Notes: a model not told the origin generated them from the letters alone. Shown: positions 50,656-60,650, counted from the first letter of the stretch. The stretch is DNA of 64,000 nt from Pseudomonadota bacterium (GCA_963205115.1 CAUJHV010000070.1:1-64000), one strand, 5' to 3'. Numbers and translations are program-made.

Positions 50656-52134
50656 TCAGCTGCTGCCGCCCAGCAGCGAGGCCACCTTGCGTTTGACCCG
50701 GATGTTGCGCGGGCCGGCAGCGCCACTGTTCGACTCTTCGGTCTGTTGCGCAGCCGGTGCGGGCGTCTCCGCCACGACAGAAGGCTCGTAGGGCTGGTCG
50801 AAGATCGGGTCCGACGGCCGCGAAGGCCGTTCCGCGCGCGCGGTGCGCGCGGGCGGCGGTGCCGATTCGCTGCGGCGCGGACCGCGGTCTGCGACAGCCG
50901 GTGCCTCGTCCTCGTCCTGCTCGAAGCGGCGCCGCGGGGCGCGCCGCGGACGGTCGTCCTCGAGCTCGAAAGGTTCGATCTCCAGCTTGCGCTTGATGAG
51001 TTTTTCGATGTCCGAGACCAGCCGCGCATCGTCGCGCGTGACCAGCGTGACGGCCAGGCCCGAGGCGCCCGCGCGGCCGGTGCGGCCGATGCGGTGCACA
51101 TAATCTTCGGCGTTGAAGGGCACGTCGAAATTGAAGACCGCCGGCAGGTCGGCGATGTCCAGTCCGCGCGCAGCCACATCGGTGGCCACGAGCAGATCCA
51201 CCTCGCCGGCCTTGAAGGCCGCCAATGATTTCAGGCGTTCGTCCTGGGACTTGTCGCCGTGCAGCGCCGCCGTGCGCATGCCGTCGCGCTCGAACGAACG
51301 TGCCAGGCGCGCGGCGCCGAGCTTGGAATTGACGAACACGATGGCCTGCGTCAGCTCGCGCGTGCGCAGCAGCTGTCGCACGACGGCACGCTTGTCGTCG
51401 TCGGTCACGCTGTAGAAGCGCTGTTCGACATTCGTGGCCGTCGCATTGGGCCGCGCCACCTCGACCAGGATCGGATCCTGCAGATAACTCTGCGCCAGCC
51501 GCTTGATTTCCGGCGAGAAGGTGGCCGAGAACAGCAGCGTCTGACGCTGCTTGGGCAGGTAGGCCAGGATGCGCTGCAAGTCCGGCAGGAAGCCGATGTC
51601 CAGCATGCGGTCGGCCTCGTCCAGCACCACGTACTCGACCTGGTTGAGCACGCAGTTCTTGGCCTCGATGTGGTCCAGCAGACGGCCTGGCGTGGCGATC
51701 AACACTTCCACGCCGGTCTTCAGTTGCAGGGTCTGCGGCTTCATGTCGATGCCGCCGAACACCACGGTCGAGCGCAGCAGCGTGTGCTTCGCGTAGGTCT
51801 TGACGTTGTTGGCCACCTGGTCGGCCAGTTCACGCGTGGGCGCAATCACCAAGGCCCGCACGGGGTGGCGGGCCGGCGACGCACTGGCGTTTTCGTGCCG
51901 CAACATGCGCTGCAGCAAGGGCAGCGTGAAGGCCGCCGTCTTGCCGGTGCCGGTCTGGGCTGCGCCCATGACGTCGCGACCGTCCAGGACCACCGGGATG
52001 GCCTTGGCCTGGATCGGCGTCATCGCGGTATAGCCGGAATCGGCGACCGCACGCAGCAGTTTCGGGTCCAGCGCGAGGGTGTCAAAGCGCTGGGGGGGCG
52101 CGTCGGGAGACGCGGTCGGGGTATCGATACTCAC
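50656..52134 (-). CDS. rhlE: DEAD-box RNA helicase, RhlE type
   Basis: An ATP-dependent RNA helicase, 492 residues. Motifs in order: F..L and Q motif (MTPIQAKAIP), I AQTGTGKT, Ia PTRELA, Ib TPGRL, II DEAD (VLDEADRM), III SAT, IV VFVNSK, V ATDVAARGLDI and VI HRIGRTGRAG. From about residue 385 a charged disordered tail follows (RRAPRRRFEQDEDE) and ends RNIRVKRKVASLLGGSS, typical of RhlE in betaproteobacteria. The start codon is GTG. Divergent from the polysaccharide cluster, with a 114-bp gap. Confidence 0.93.
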   Translation of the reverse strand: MSIDTPTASPDAPPQRFDTLALDPKLLRAVADSGYTAMTPIQAKAIPVVLDGRDVMGAAQTGTGKTAAFTLPLLQRMLRHENASASPARHPVRALVIAPTRELADQVANNVKTYAKHTLLRSTVVFGGIDMKPQTLQLKTGVEVLIATPGRLLDHIEAKNCVLNQVEYVVLDEADRMLDIGFLPDLQRILAYLPKQRQTLLFSATFSPEIKRLAQSYLQDPILVEVARPNATATNVEQRFYSVTDDDKRAVVRQLLRTRELTQAIVFVNSKLGAARLARSFERDGMRTAALHGDKSQDERLKSLAAFKAGEVDLLVATDVAARGLDIADLPAVFNFDVPFNAEDYVHRIGRTGRAGASGLAVTLVTRDDARLVSDIEKLIKRKLEIEPFELEDDRPRRAPRRRFEQDEDEAPAVADRGPRRSESAPPPARTARAERPSRPSDPIFDQPYEPSVVAETPAPAAQQTEESNSGAAGPRNIRVKRKVASLLGGSS

Positions 52135-52248
52135 CCGATGATTATCCCCCTAGTCCTAGAACAAGGGAAAAGCTCGAAATCAGACCACTAGAATTGCCGG
52201 TTTGCGCGTTTGGTCCCCCATCAGGGCGACCTGTGAACAAGGGTTTTC

Positions 52249-54189
52249 ATGTTTGTGTCTTGTCATGGGAGAAGCGCCTTGCGTGTCATGACGCTCCTGC
52301 TGGCGGTGGTGTGCGGCCTTGGCGCTTCGACGGTCGGCGCGCAGACCGGGTCTTCGCCGGGCGCAACATCGGACGCGGCCAGCTCTGGTCCGATCCGGCT
52401 GCGCCAGCCCACGCCCGCCGAGCCGCTGCTGCGCGACACTGAGCGCCAGCAGTCGACGCGCGCGCGCCAGTCGCAGGACATGGGCCAGCAGTCCGACGAT
52501 GCATCACAGGCGCAATTGCGCCAGCGAGGCGCGAAGCCCGGTGACTTCGAACTCTTCGTGCGTCGGCTGGCAGGCCAAAACGCCCTGGAAGCCGATCCGA
52601 TCCGCCGCCTGGGCGCGGATTTGATGCTTGAGGGCCTGCGAACCGAGGAGTACGACGGCCTGGCGCGCGTGCCAGCCGAATACGCGGTATCGGTGGGCGA
52701 TGAGCTCATCGTCACGATGTGGGGATCGGTCGACGCCGAGCTGCGGCTGACGGTCGACCGCAGCGGACAGATCACCATTCCCCGCGTGGGCAGCGTGATG
52801 GTCTCCGGCGTGCGCTTCGGGGACCTGACCGCGCTGCTGACGCAGCGTGTCGGCCAGGTCTTCAGAAACTTCCAACTCAGCGTGGCGCTGGGCAAGATCC
52901 GCCAGCTGCGCGTCTATGTGACCGGCTTCGTCGACCGGCCGGGTTCGTACACCGTGCCGGGCCTTTCGACCATCGTCAATGCCGTCATTCGCGCCGGCGG
53001 CCCCTCGGCCTCGGGCAGCTTCCGCAACATCCAGCTGCGCCGCGGCGGCAGGGTCATCACCACGTACGACCTGTATGACCTGCTCGTCAAGGGTGACAAC
53101 GGTGGCGACCGCGTCCTGCAATCGGAGGACGTCATCTACGTCGCGTCCGTGGGTCCGCAGGTCGGCCTGATTGGCAGCGTGAACCGGCCGGGGGTCTTCG
53201 AGCTCAAGCCCGGCGAGACCATCGACGACGTGGTGCGCATGGCCGGCGGATTCACCGCCGTGGCCGACCGGACCCGGCTGGCCATCGAGCGGCTTGACGA
53301 CCGCAACGACATTCGCATCGTTCAGGTGGCACTGCCTGGCGGCGCAACGGGCAAGCTGACGAGCGGCGACGTGATTCGCTCATTCAGTGCCGTGGATGCC
53401 ACGCTGCCGGTGGAGCGTCAGAACAAGCGCGTGCGCGTGGAGGGTGAGGTGCTGCGACCGGGCGAGTTCATCCTGCCGGCCGGCAGCGCGGTGGCGGATG
53501 CGCTGCGCGCCGCGGGCGGGCTGACGCCATCGGCCTATGTGTTTGGCACGGAATTCAACCGCGAAAGCGTGCGACAGACCCAACAGGACAACTACGACCG
53601 CGCGCTGCGCGATCTGGAGTCCGAGATGGCACGGGCGACATCCACGCAGCGCACGACCACTGCCGATGAAGCGGCGGCTGTGAATGCGCGGGGCCAAGCC
53701 ACCACACGGCTGGTCGACCGGCTGCGTGCCATCAAGCCGAGCGGCCGGATCGTTCTGCAGCTCGATCCGACCACCGCCGAGCTGCCGAACCTGGCCTTGG
53801 AAGACGGCGACCGCCTTTACATACCGGCCCGCCCGACCACGGTGGGCGTCTTCGGCAGCGTATTCAACGGTGGAAGCTATCTGCACGCGTCGGAGCGTCG
53901 ACTGGGCGACTATCTGCGTCTGGCTGGCGGCCCCACGCGAGGCGCCGACGCGGACAGCGTCTTCGTGATTCGCGCCAATGGCAGTGTGGTCAGCAACCGC
54001 CAGGGCAAGAGCGGGTGGTTTACTTCGTCCGGCGAGGAAGTGCCCACGATGGCAGCCCTGCCCGGCGACACGATCTTCGTGCCCGAGGAGATGGACAAGA
54101 CCACCTTCGTCCAGCGGCTGAAGGACTGGACGCAGATCCTGTCGCAGTTCGGCCTGGGGCTGGCGGCGATCAAGACGCTGGGGAATTGA
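52249..54189 (+). CDS. Polysaccharide export protein (OPX; Poly_export/SLBB)
   Basis: A 646-residue outer-membrane polysaccharide export protein. A signal peptide (MTLLLAVVCGLGASTVGA) is cleaved after GA by signal peptidase I; no lipobox is seen, unlike Wza. The Poly_export domain lies at about 142-220 (YAVSVGDELIVTMWG, DRSGQITIPRVGSV). Four SLBB-like repeats follow, at about 220, 304, 393 and 530 (VTGFVDRPGSY, IGSVNRPGVF, VEGEVLRPGEF, FGSVFNGGSY). The start could be 52249 or 52288; the hydrophobic core is the same. It opens the cluster, 65 bp before wzz. KpsD-like proteins also lack acylation, so this is closer to KpsD than to Wza. Confidence 0.88.
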   Translation: MFVSCHGRSALRVMTLLLAVVCGLGASTVGAQTGSSPGATSDAASSGPIRLRQPTPAEPLLRDTERQQSTRARQSQDMGQQSDDASQAQLRQRGAKPGDFELFVRRLAGQNALEADPIRRLGADLMLEGLRTEEYDGLARVPAEYAVSVGDELIVTMWGSVDAELRLTVDRSGQITIPRVGSVMVSGVRFGDLTALLTQRVGQVFRNFQLSVALGKIRQLRVYVTGFVDRPGSYTVPGLSTIVNAVIRAGGPSASGSFRNIQLRRGGRVITTYDLYDLLVKGDNGGDRVLQSEDVIYVASVGPQVGLIGSVNRPGVFELKPGETIDDVVRMAGGFTAVADRTRLAIERLDDRNDIRIVQVALPGGATGKLTSGDVIRSFSAVDATLPVERQNKRVRVEGEVLRPGEFILPAGSAVADALRAAGGLTPSAYVFGTEFNRESVRQTQQDNYDRALRDLESEMARATSTQRTTTADEAAAVNARGQATTRLVDRLRAIKPSGRIVLQLDPTTAELPNLALEDGDRLYIPARPTTVGVFGSVFNGGSYLHASERRLGDYLRLAGGPTRGADADSVFVIRANGSVVSNRQGKSGWFTSSGEEVPTMAALPGDTIFVPEEMDKTTFVQRLKDWTQILSQFGLGLAAIKTLGN

Positions 54190-54253
54190 GACCGTACAGC
54201 GGAACCGGCCGGCAGACGGTTAGCTGTCTTGCGGGTTCGGGGTTTTTGTCGAG

Positions 54254-55441
54254 ATGAAGGAAAGGCCAGCGGAGATGCCCAACGAGAATGCGCCACCTCT
54301 TCAGGAGGGGGCCGGCTCCACCCGTGAGAACGGTGTGTCGAGCGTCGACCTGCTCGTTCTGCTGGTGTCGCAATGGCGCCTGTTGCTGGGTGGCACCGTG
54401 CTGGCTGGACTGATCGGCCTGGGCGCGGCCTTTGCCTGGCCACCCACTTTCACCGCACGAACCCTGTTCCTGCCGCAGCAGCAGCAGCAGAATTTCCCGG
54501 CATCGGCACTCGCCTCGCTCGGGGCCCTGGGATCGCTGGCTGGCGCCGCTGCGGGTGTTCGCAACGCAGCCGACCAGTACGTGGCCCTGATGCAAAGCGC
54601 CGTCGTGACGGACCGGATCATCGATCAGTTCGATCTGATGCGGGTCTACGACGAAAAGTACAGGGTCGACGCCCGCAAGGAACTGTCCAAGAGTGTCCGC
54701 ATCGTCCTGGGCAAGAAGGACGGCCTGATCTCGGTCGAGGTCGACGACGAGTCGCCCAAGCGCTCTGCAGACATGGCCAATGCCTACGTGGTCGAACTCC
54801 GGCGTCTGACACAGGTGCTGGCCCTGACCGAGGCCCAGCAACGCAGGGTCTTCTTCGAGGCGCAACTCACACAGACCCGCGAGCGACTGACGCTGGCCCA
54901 GGAGGCGCTGCAGGCCAGCGGTTTCACGTCAGGCGCACTGCGCGCCGAGCCCAAGGCTGCCGCCGAAGGCTACGCCAAGTTGCGCGCCGAGGTGACGTCC
55001 GCCGAGGTTCGGCTGCAGGCGATTCGGCGCAATTTGGTCGATGGCGCGCCGGAGGTCCAGCAGCAAATGGGCATCGTCGCCGCCTTGCGCGCAGAACTGA
55101 CCAGGCTCGAAGTACCGGGCGATCGCAGCAACGATCCAGGCTATGTCAGCAAGTACCGCGAGTTCAAGTACCAGGAGACCTTGTTCGAACTGTTCGCACG
55201 GCAGTACGAGATGGCGCGCCTGGACGAGGCCCGGGATGGCACGCTGATCCAGGTCGTGGATGTCGCCACGCCGCCCGAGAAGAAGAGCAAGCCGAAGCGG
55301 GCCTTGATCGCTGTCGGCGTGGGCGCGGCGACCTTGCTGTTGCTGATCGTCTGGTTGATGTTGCGACATGTCCTGCGCCAAGGCGACCCGAGCACCGGCA
55401 CGGCGATCGCCGGATTGCGCGCCGCACTGTCCAGGCGCTGA
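54254..55441 (+). CDS. Chain-length determinant protein (Wzz/PCP family)
   Basis: A 395-residue polysaccharide co-polymerase that sets chain length in the inner membrane. Transmembrane segment 1 is at about 41-62 (WRLLLGGTVLAGLIGLGAAFAW); a long periplasmic helical region follows (ALTEAQQRRVFFEAQLTQTR, coiled-coil), and the second transmembrane segment is at about 353-375, preceded by VVDVATPPEKKSKPKR with the Pro-rich motif. No C-terminal tyrosine kinase domain is attached, and no Wzc/Wzb gene lies nearby. Start at 54254; MPNENAPP at 54275 is an alternative. Confidence 0.9.
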   Translation: MKERPAEMPNENAPPLQEGAGSTRENGVSSVDLLVLLVSQWRLLLGGTVLAGLIGLGAAFAWPPTFTARTLFLPQQQQQNFPASALASLGALGSLAGAAAGVRNAADQYVALMQSAVVTDRIIDQFDLMRVYDEKYRVDARKELSKSVRIVLGKKDGLISVEVDDESPKRSADMANAYVVELRRLTQVLALTEAQQRRVFFEAQLTQTRERLTLAQEALQASGFTSGALRAEPKAAAEGYAKLRAEVTSAEVRLQAIRRNLVDGAPEVQQQMGIVAALRAELTRLEVPGDRSNDPGYVSKYREFKYQETLFELFARQYEMARLDEARDGTLIQVVDVATPPEKKSKPKRALIAVGVGAATLLLLIVWLMLRHVLRQGDPSTGTAIAGLRAALSRR

Positions 55442-55489
55442 CATCGCCCTGGTGACGAGCCATATCCAACGGGCCGCCCCGTATCGACC

Positions 55490-56806
55490 ATGACACACGA
55501 TTCGAAGCCGCGCTTCAGCGTCATCATTCCTGCCAAAGACCGGGCGGAATACCTGATTCACACGCTGCGCACTTGCACGCTCCAGACCTACGAGAACCTG
55601 GAGGTGTTCGTCTCCGACGACGGGAGCACCGATCACACGCGCGATGTCGTGGAATCGGCCGCGAAGGCTGATCCGCGTATCCACTATCTGCGGCCCCCTT
55701 GCGGCGGCATGCGGGACAACTTCGAGTTTGCACTGAGCCAGGTCAAGCCTGGCTATGTGCTTGCGCTAGGCGCCGACGACGGCCTGCTTCCACACGGCAT
55801 CGCTGGCATGCTGCAAGTGTTGCGCGACACCGGGCAGGAGATGTTGTCATGGCCGGCGCCCGTCTACTCGTACGCCGGCGCCCGAGGACCCGGAAGCCAA
55901 TTGTTGCTGTACCGAAAGAAGGGTGTACGCATCGTCCGCTCGGCTGACTTCCTCCGTCGCCAGGCGGAGCAACTGCACTATCTGAGCGATCTCGAGTCGC
56001 CCATGTTCTATGTGAAGGGCGTTGTTGCCACGCACCTGGTGGACCGGGTGAAGTCGCGTTCACCCGAAGGCCGGTTCTACGTCTGTTCCACGCCCGATGG
56101 GTACTCTGGCGTCGTGCTTGCCGGCGAGGTCGATACCTATGCCTTCAGTGGCAAGCCGTTCTCGATTTACGGCCTGTCGCCCGCGTCGCAGGGTATGAAC
56201 TACCTCGCCGGCGGAGAGAAGGCCAAGGAGCAGTCGGAGAGCTTCTTTCGCAAAGCCGCTCAATTGCCGATGCATGCGGAGCTGGCCTCACAGCCCTATT
56301 CGCCACTGATCGCGCTCATGACGGCCGATTATCTGTACACGGCGCGGGACCTGCCGGGTTGGCCGGGGAAATTTCCAGACATCGACTTTCGTTTGCTGAT
56401 CGAGAAGAGCCTCGCCGAACTCGAGCACGGCCTTTACTCGGAGAGCCGGCTCGGCCGCGAATTGAACATCCTGTGCGCCATCGCAGAGTCCAAGGGGCTG
56501 ATCGAGCACTTCAGGCGCTGTCTCGCAAGCTCGCGCAGGTTCGTCGTCAAGGATCACTTCAGCGGCAACGGGATCAGTCCGAGCGCCGTGTTCTTTGACG
56601 GCCAGCGGTTCGGCTTGCGGGATATCGTCGATGCCGCCTACTTCGCCTACCTCGCACACGAAGCGGGTCCCCAGTTGTCGCTGGGAACCGCCTGGGGGGC
56701 GCTGCGCAATTCGCTGCAGTTCCGCCTGCGCTCGATGAAGCGTGCGGGTCCGATGCCTGCCGAGTCGTCGTGGCGCGTACCGGCCTCGTCCGGTGCGGCC
56801 GGCTGA
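55490..56806 (+). CDS. Family 2 glycosyltransferase
   Basis: A 438-residue cytoplasmic transferase. The N-terminal GT-A domain (1 to about 230) has FSVIIPAKDRAEYLIHTLRT, VFVSDDGSTDHTRDVV and the metal-binding ALGADDGLLP (DDG). The C-terminal 200 residues are helical and unassigned. It adds a sugar to the lipid-linked repeat unit; donor and acceptor are unknown. It lies 48 bp after wzz and 15 bp before the polymerase. Confidence 0.88.
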   Translation: MTHDSKPRFSVIIPAKDRAEYLIHTLRTCTLQTYENLEVFVSDDGSTDHTRDVVESAAKADPRIHYLRPPCGGMRDNFEFALSQVKPGYVLALGADDGLLPHGIAGMLQVLRDTGQEMLSWPAPVYSYAGARGPGSQLLLYRKKGVRIVRSADFLRRQAEQLHYLSDLESPMFYVKGVVATHLVDRVKSRSPEGRFYVCSTPDGYSGVVLAGEVDTYAFSGKPFSIYGLSPASQGMNYLAGGEKAKEQSESFFRKAAQLPMHAELASQPYSPLIALMTADYLYTARDLPGWPGKFPDIDFRLLIEKSLAELEHGLYSESRLGRELNILCAIAESKGLIEHFRRCLASSRRFVVKDHFSGNGISPSAVFFDGQRFGLRDIVDAAYFAYLAHEAGPQLSLGTAWGALRNSLQFRLRSMKRAGPMPAESSWRVPASSGAAG

Positions 56807-56821
56807 AACCATCGGCTGCGC

Positions 56822-58249
56822 ATGATCCGCGCCATCCCCGCGCCATCCACCGCCCGCGCCGCGCGCCCGCGGCTGGCAGGGCCGTTGCTGTGGATCTCCA
56901 GCCTCCTGGTTTTCGGGGGCGCTGCGCTGGCTATTCCAGCCGGCCAATTTCCGGTGGGCGCTCCTGCACTGGTGTCGCTGTACATCTTCTTCGCCTTCAG
57001 CGTACTGCTGGTCAACAAGGTGGGTGACAACGCCTTCGGCGAGGTGGGCTTCCTCTACCTGGCTCTCGGGTTGGCCTATACCGTTCTGCCCGCACTGTTC
57101 TTCATGGCGCTGGGCCTGGAGACTTCGGAAGGCACCGCCTGGGAGCGGCTTGCGCTGCTGCTGCCGGAGTCCTCGGAACTGGGGCGTCACCTCTGGCGAC
57201 ACGTGCTGTTTCTGTTCGGTGTGGCCGTCGGGTATCTGCTCGTGCGCCGCTCGATGACAGCAGCCGAGGCGAGCATCCCGCCACCGCACCCGGCGCACCC
57301 ACTGGTCATTTCCTTCGTGATTGCGCTGATCGTGGTGTCGATCGGCATCACCACGCTGCTCTCGGCGCCGACCGAGTCCTATATCGACCACTACACCCGC
57401 TACGACCATCTGTCCGCCGGGCCCAAGATGGTGGTGCATCTCTTTGTCTTGCTCAAGACGTCGGCGTACTACATCCTGATCGCCTTGCTGTTCCGTGACT
57501 ATCGGCGCTATCGGTGGACGATCGTCTTTTCGGTCTTGGCAATATGCGGCTACGAAACCGTGTATTCATTCGGCTCGCGCATCCTGACTTTGACCATCAT
57601 CCTGGCTGCGATCTGCATGTATCACTACAAGGTCCGCAAGGTCACGCTGCGCCAAGGCGCAGTCGGCTTTCTGTCCATTGCAGCACTGTTCTCAGCGATC
57701 GAACTGTTCCGATCCCTCGAATTCGACCTGAGCGCTGCTCGCGAGGCCGTCGCCTCGGAAGGCGCTGGTCCGGCCGCCGAGTTTGGCGCCGTATTCTTCA
57801 CAGGCTTTCACTTGTACTCGGAACGCGAACAGGGCTCCTTGCCGCCACGCGAGCTGCCGATGTTCTTCAACGACGCGCTGTCGCTGATTCCATTCGTTGA
57901 CCATGTGGACTGGCATCCGCAGTACTGGTATGCACGGTACTATTTTCCAGATGCCGCGGTGCCGCCCGAAACCATGGGGCCGATTGCCGACAGCGCGCTG
58001 TGGGGTGGAGAGATCGACCTGCTGTTCAGAAGCCTGCTGAGTGGAGCCCTGTACGGCTGGCTGATGAACTGGTATTTGCGCCGGCAATCGCGATGGTGGG
58101 CGAGCGTGATCTACGCCTACTGCTTCGCGACCTGCGTGATGACGCTGAAGTACTCGATCCTTTACCCATTGGGCTTGCTCAAGATCCTGCTCCCCGGCTT
58201 TGTTGTGCTCTGGGCATTCAATCGGCTGTTCGTTCGATCAAGGCTTTGA
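56822..58249 (+). CDS. Wzy-like oligosaccharide repeat-unit polymerase
   Basis: A 475-residue inner-membrane protein with about 10-12 hydrophobic helices and one long periplasmic loop (about residues 290-380, with FHLYSEREQGSLPPRELPMF and PFVDHVDWHPQYWYARYYF). This layout and its position among glycosyltransferases and wzz/wzx fit an O-antigen or capsule polymerase. YSFGSRILTLTIILA carries the conserved basic residue of the EpsG/Wzy-like families. Sequence identity in this family is too low for specificity. Confidence 0.75.
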   Translation: MIRAIPAPSTARAARPRLAGPLLWISSLLVFGGAALAIPAGQFPVGAPALVSLYIFFAFSVLLVNKVGDNAFGEVGFLYLALGLAYTVLPALFFMALGLETSEGTAWERLALLLPESSELGRHLWRHVLFLFGVAVGYLLVRRSMTAAEASIPPPHPAHPLVISFVIALIVVSIGITTLLSAPTESYIDHYTRYDHLSAGPKMVVHLFVLLKTSAYYILIALLFRDYRRYRWTIVFSVLAICGYETVYSFGSRILTLTIILAAICMYHYKVRKVTLRQGAVGFLSIAALFSAIELFRSLEFDLSAAREAVASEGAGPAAEFGAVFFTGFHLYSEREQGSLPPRELPMFFNDALSLIPFVDHVDWHPQYWYARYYFPDAAVPPETMGPIADSALWGGEIDLLFRSLLSGALYGWLMNWYLRRQSRWWASVIYAYCFATCVMTLKYSILYPLGLLKILLPGFVVLWAFNRLFVRSRL

Positions 58250-58352
58250 TCGCATTCGCTCCAGAAGGTGTGGCACCGGTCGTTGACGATCTCAGACCGG
58301 TCGCGTCATTGAGCTCACAAGCCTCCCCCCAGCCTCTTGCCTGGATGACACG

Positions 58353-59408
58353 ATGATCTGCTTGGACGGAATCGTCTACTCGCTGCAGAAGTACGGCGGC
58401 GTATCTGTTTACTGCAACGCACTGGCCGAAGTTCTCGACACGCGCCACGTGCCCTTCTCGCTGCTTCTGGCTGGCGAGAACGTGCTCGGACGGCCGTCCC
58501 AAAACGTGCGTGAGCGTTGGCAAACCGGTTCCTCCCGGCTTCTCGAACGCTACCGCGACGTCATGACCGACGACGCGCTCATGCACTCCTCGTACTACCG
58601 CCTGCCGAGTCGCCACACGACGCGATCGGTGATCACCGTCTACGACTTCACCTACGAGCGCTACTTCCCGTGGCGGCAGCGGCTCGTCCACTCGTGGCAG
58701 AAGTTTCGGGCGATCCGCCGGGCCGACGTCGTGTTGTGCATTTCCGAAAGCACGCGTCGCGATTTGCTGACGTACCTGCCCGACGTCGACCCACGCAAGA
58801 CTCGCGTGACGCATCTGGCAGCCAATCCCGTCTTCTTTGACTCTACCGGCCCGACCGAGCTGCCCCTGCTGGACAAGGGAGCGCAGGAGGCGGGCTATGT
58901 GCTGTTTGTCGGTGCGCGGTCGACCTACAAGAATTTCCTGCCACTGGTCCATGCCCTCGAGGGATCGCATCTGCACCTGGTGTGTGTGGGCGGCGGGGCA
59001 ATGACCCCGTTGGAGCAGTCCGAGTGCCAGCAGCGCATGGCCGGCCGCTACCACCACATCGGATGGGTAGACGACGCCGCGCTGAAGCAGCTCTACATGA
59101 TGGCGACAGGCCTCGTCTTCCCTTCGTTCTACGAGGGCTTTGGCATCCCGGTCGTTGAAGCCATGGCGTCCGGATGTCCGGTGGTGGCCTCCAATGTGTC
59201 CTCCATTCCGGAAGTGGCGGGCGATGCCGGCATCCTGCTTGACCGGCTTGATGCAGATTCGATCCGGGCAGCCATTTCCGACGTCCAGGATCCGATTCGG
59301 CGCGCCGATCTGATCGCAAAGGGTCGGGAACAGGCATCGCGCTTCACGTGGCAGCAGTGCGTGGACCATACGCTGGCGGCCTACTCCGACCTCCACGTCA
59401 GCTGGTGA
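58353..59408 (+). CDS. Family 4 glycosyltransferase
   Basis: A 351-residue GT-B enzyme. The N-terminal acceptor domain has MICLDGIVYSLQKYGGVSVY and SVITVYDFTYERYFP. The C-terminal donor domain has YVLFVGARSTYKNFLPLV, HHIGWVDDAALKQLYMMA and the GT4 signature PSFYEGFGIPVVEAMASGCPVVAS (E-x7-E). The sugar donor is unknown. Its stop overlaps the next ATG by one base (TGATG). About 100 bp separate it from the polymerase gene, with no clear signal. Confidence 0.9.
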   Translation: MICLDGIVYSLQKYGGVSVYCNALAEVLDTRHVPFSLLLAGENVLGRPSQNVRERWQTGSSRLLERYRDVMTDDALMHSSYYRLPSRHTTRSVITVYDFTYERYFPWRQRLVHSWQKFRAIRRADVVLCISESTRRDLLTYLPDVDPRKTRVTHLAANPVFFDSTGPTELPLLDKGAQEAGYVLFVGARSTYKNFLPLVHALEGSHLHLVCVGGGAMTPLEQSECQQRMAGRYHHIGWVDDAALKQLYMMATGLVFPSFYEGFGIPVVEAMASGCPVVASNVSSIPEVAGDAGILLDRLDADSIRAAISDVQDPIRRADLIAKGREQASRFTWQQCVDHTLAAYSDLHVSW

Positions 59409-60649
59409 TGCCAAGTCAGCACGCACAGAACGGCCGACGGGTCGTCCTGCTCAGCCAGTGGTTTCCGCCCGAGCATGCGCCGATTGGCTACATGCTGAAG
59501 GAGCTGGCGCAGCACCTGATACAGAACGGCTTCGCGGTCGAAGTGGTCACCGGGTTTCCCAACCACCCGACAGGACGCGTCTTCGCGCCTTACCGTTCGC
59601 GCTGGCTCGCGCGCGACACCATCGACGGCGTCCCGGTTACACGGCTTTGGAGCTACATCTCGGAAAAACGCAGCCTGCTGACGCGAGCGGTCAATTTCTT
59701 CAGTTTCGTCACGCGGGCGTTCCTCTACCTGCTCACCTGCCCGAAGCCGGCCGTGATCTTCGCAGTGCTCCAGCCCCAGCCGATCGGCCTGGTCGTGCTG
59801 TTGCTGGCCAAGCTTCGGGGCTTCAAGGTGATCTTCAACATCCAGGATCTGCATACCGATGTGTTGATCGACCTGGGCGTGGCTCGAGGCCGATGGATGA
59901 CGGGCCTGCTCCGCTTCATCGAGCGCAGCGTCTACCGTCATGCTGACGCCATTGCCGTCATCTGCGACGGATTCAAGTCACATGTCCGCGCGCATGGCGG
60001 CGCCTGCGCCATCAGCGTGATTCCCAACTGGATCGATATTGACGAGATCCGGCCGGACGGCGCGGCGGGGCACAGCTTTCTTCAGAAGCATGGCCTGGAC
60101 CCCTCGCTGCCTGTGGCCCTTTATGCGGGCACCATTGGCCACGTCTCGGGGGCGCAGGTAGTGATCGATGCGGCCCGCCTGCAGCCGGGCATTCAATGGC
60201 TGTTCGTCGGTGAGGGGCCATTGCTGCCGGAACTTCGGGTGCGTGCTCAAGGACTACCCACGGTGCACTTCCTGCCTTTCCAGCCGCGAGAAGCACTGGG
60301 CGGCGTCCAGAATTGCGCCACCGTGTCGTTGGTCAGCCTATCGCCGGGCAAGGGCATCTTCTCCGTACCGAGCAAGGTGCTTGGCTACATGGCTGCGGGC
60401 AAGCCTGTGGTCGCCAGCGTGGACCCGTCCAGCGAGACCGCCAGGCTGGTCCATGACGCGGCGTGCGGATACGTGGTGACAGCGGGTGACCCGGCGGCGC
60501 TGGCTGCGGGCGTGCAGAGGCTCGTGGACAACGCCAGCTCGCGCGACTTGGCGGGTCTGCGAGGACGTCAGTATCTGGAGGGTCGGTATACGCGTCAGGC
60601 GGTGTGCGCGCAGTACCAGTCCTTGATCGAGCAGACGATCTCGTCCTGA
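59408..60649 (+). CDS. Family 4 glycosyltransferase, WbuB/WcaI-like
   Basis: A 413-residue GT-B enzyme. VVLLSQWFPPEHAPIGYMLKEL and VVTGFPNHPTGRVF are typical of the WcaI/WbuB subgroup; WbuB of E. coli O26 transfers L-FucNAc. FNIQDLHTDVLIDLG, GTIGHVSGAQ and FSVPSKVLGYMAAGKPVVAS complete the fold. This agrees with the FnlA-like dehydratase gene downstream, which would make a related 6-deoxy-HexNAc donor (inference). The start at MPSQHAQ follows the previous stop with TGATG. Convergent with the flippase gene at 1 bp. Confidence 0.88.
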   Translation: MPSQHAQNGRRVVLLSQWFPPEHAPIGYMLKELAQHLIQNGFAVEVVTGFPNHPTGRVFAPYRSRWLARDTIDGVPVTRLWSYISEKRSLLTRAVNFFSFVTRAFLYLLTCPKPAVIFAVLQPQPIGLVVLLLAKLRGFKVIFNIQDLHTDVLIDLGVARGRWMTGLLRFIERSVYRHADAIAVICDGFKSHVRAHGGACAISVIPNWIDIDEIRPDGAAGHSFLQKHGLDPSLPVALYAGTIGHVSGAQVVIDAARLQPGIQWLFVGEGPLLPELRVRAQGLPTVHFLPFQPREALGGVQNCATVSLVSLSPGKGIFSVPSKVLGYMAAGKPVVASVDPSSETARLVHDAACGYVVTAGDPAALAAGVQRLVDNASSRDLAGLRGRQYLEGRYTRQAVCAQYQSLIEQTISS

Positions 60650-60650
60650 C

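Noticed and set aside
52150..52159. CTAGTCCTAG repeat in the rhlE-OPX divergent region
   Set aside because: Only two short CTAG words; no promoter spacing or known operator fits, so it is not listed as a site.
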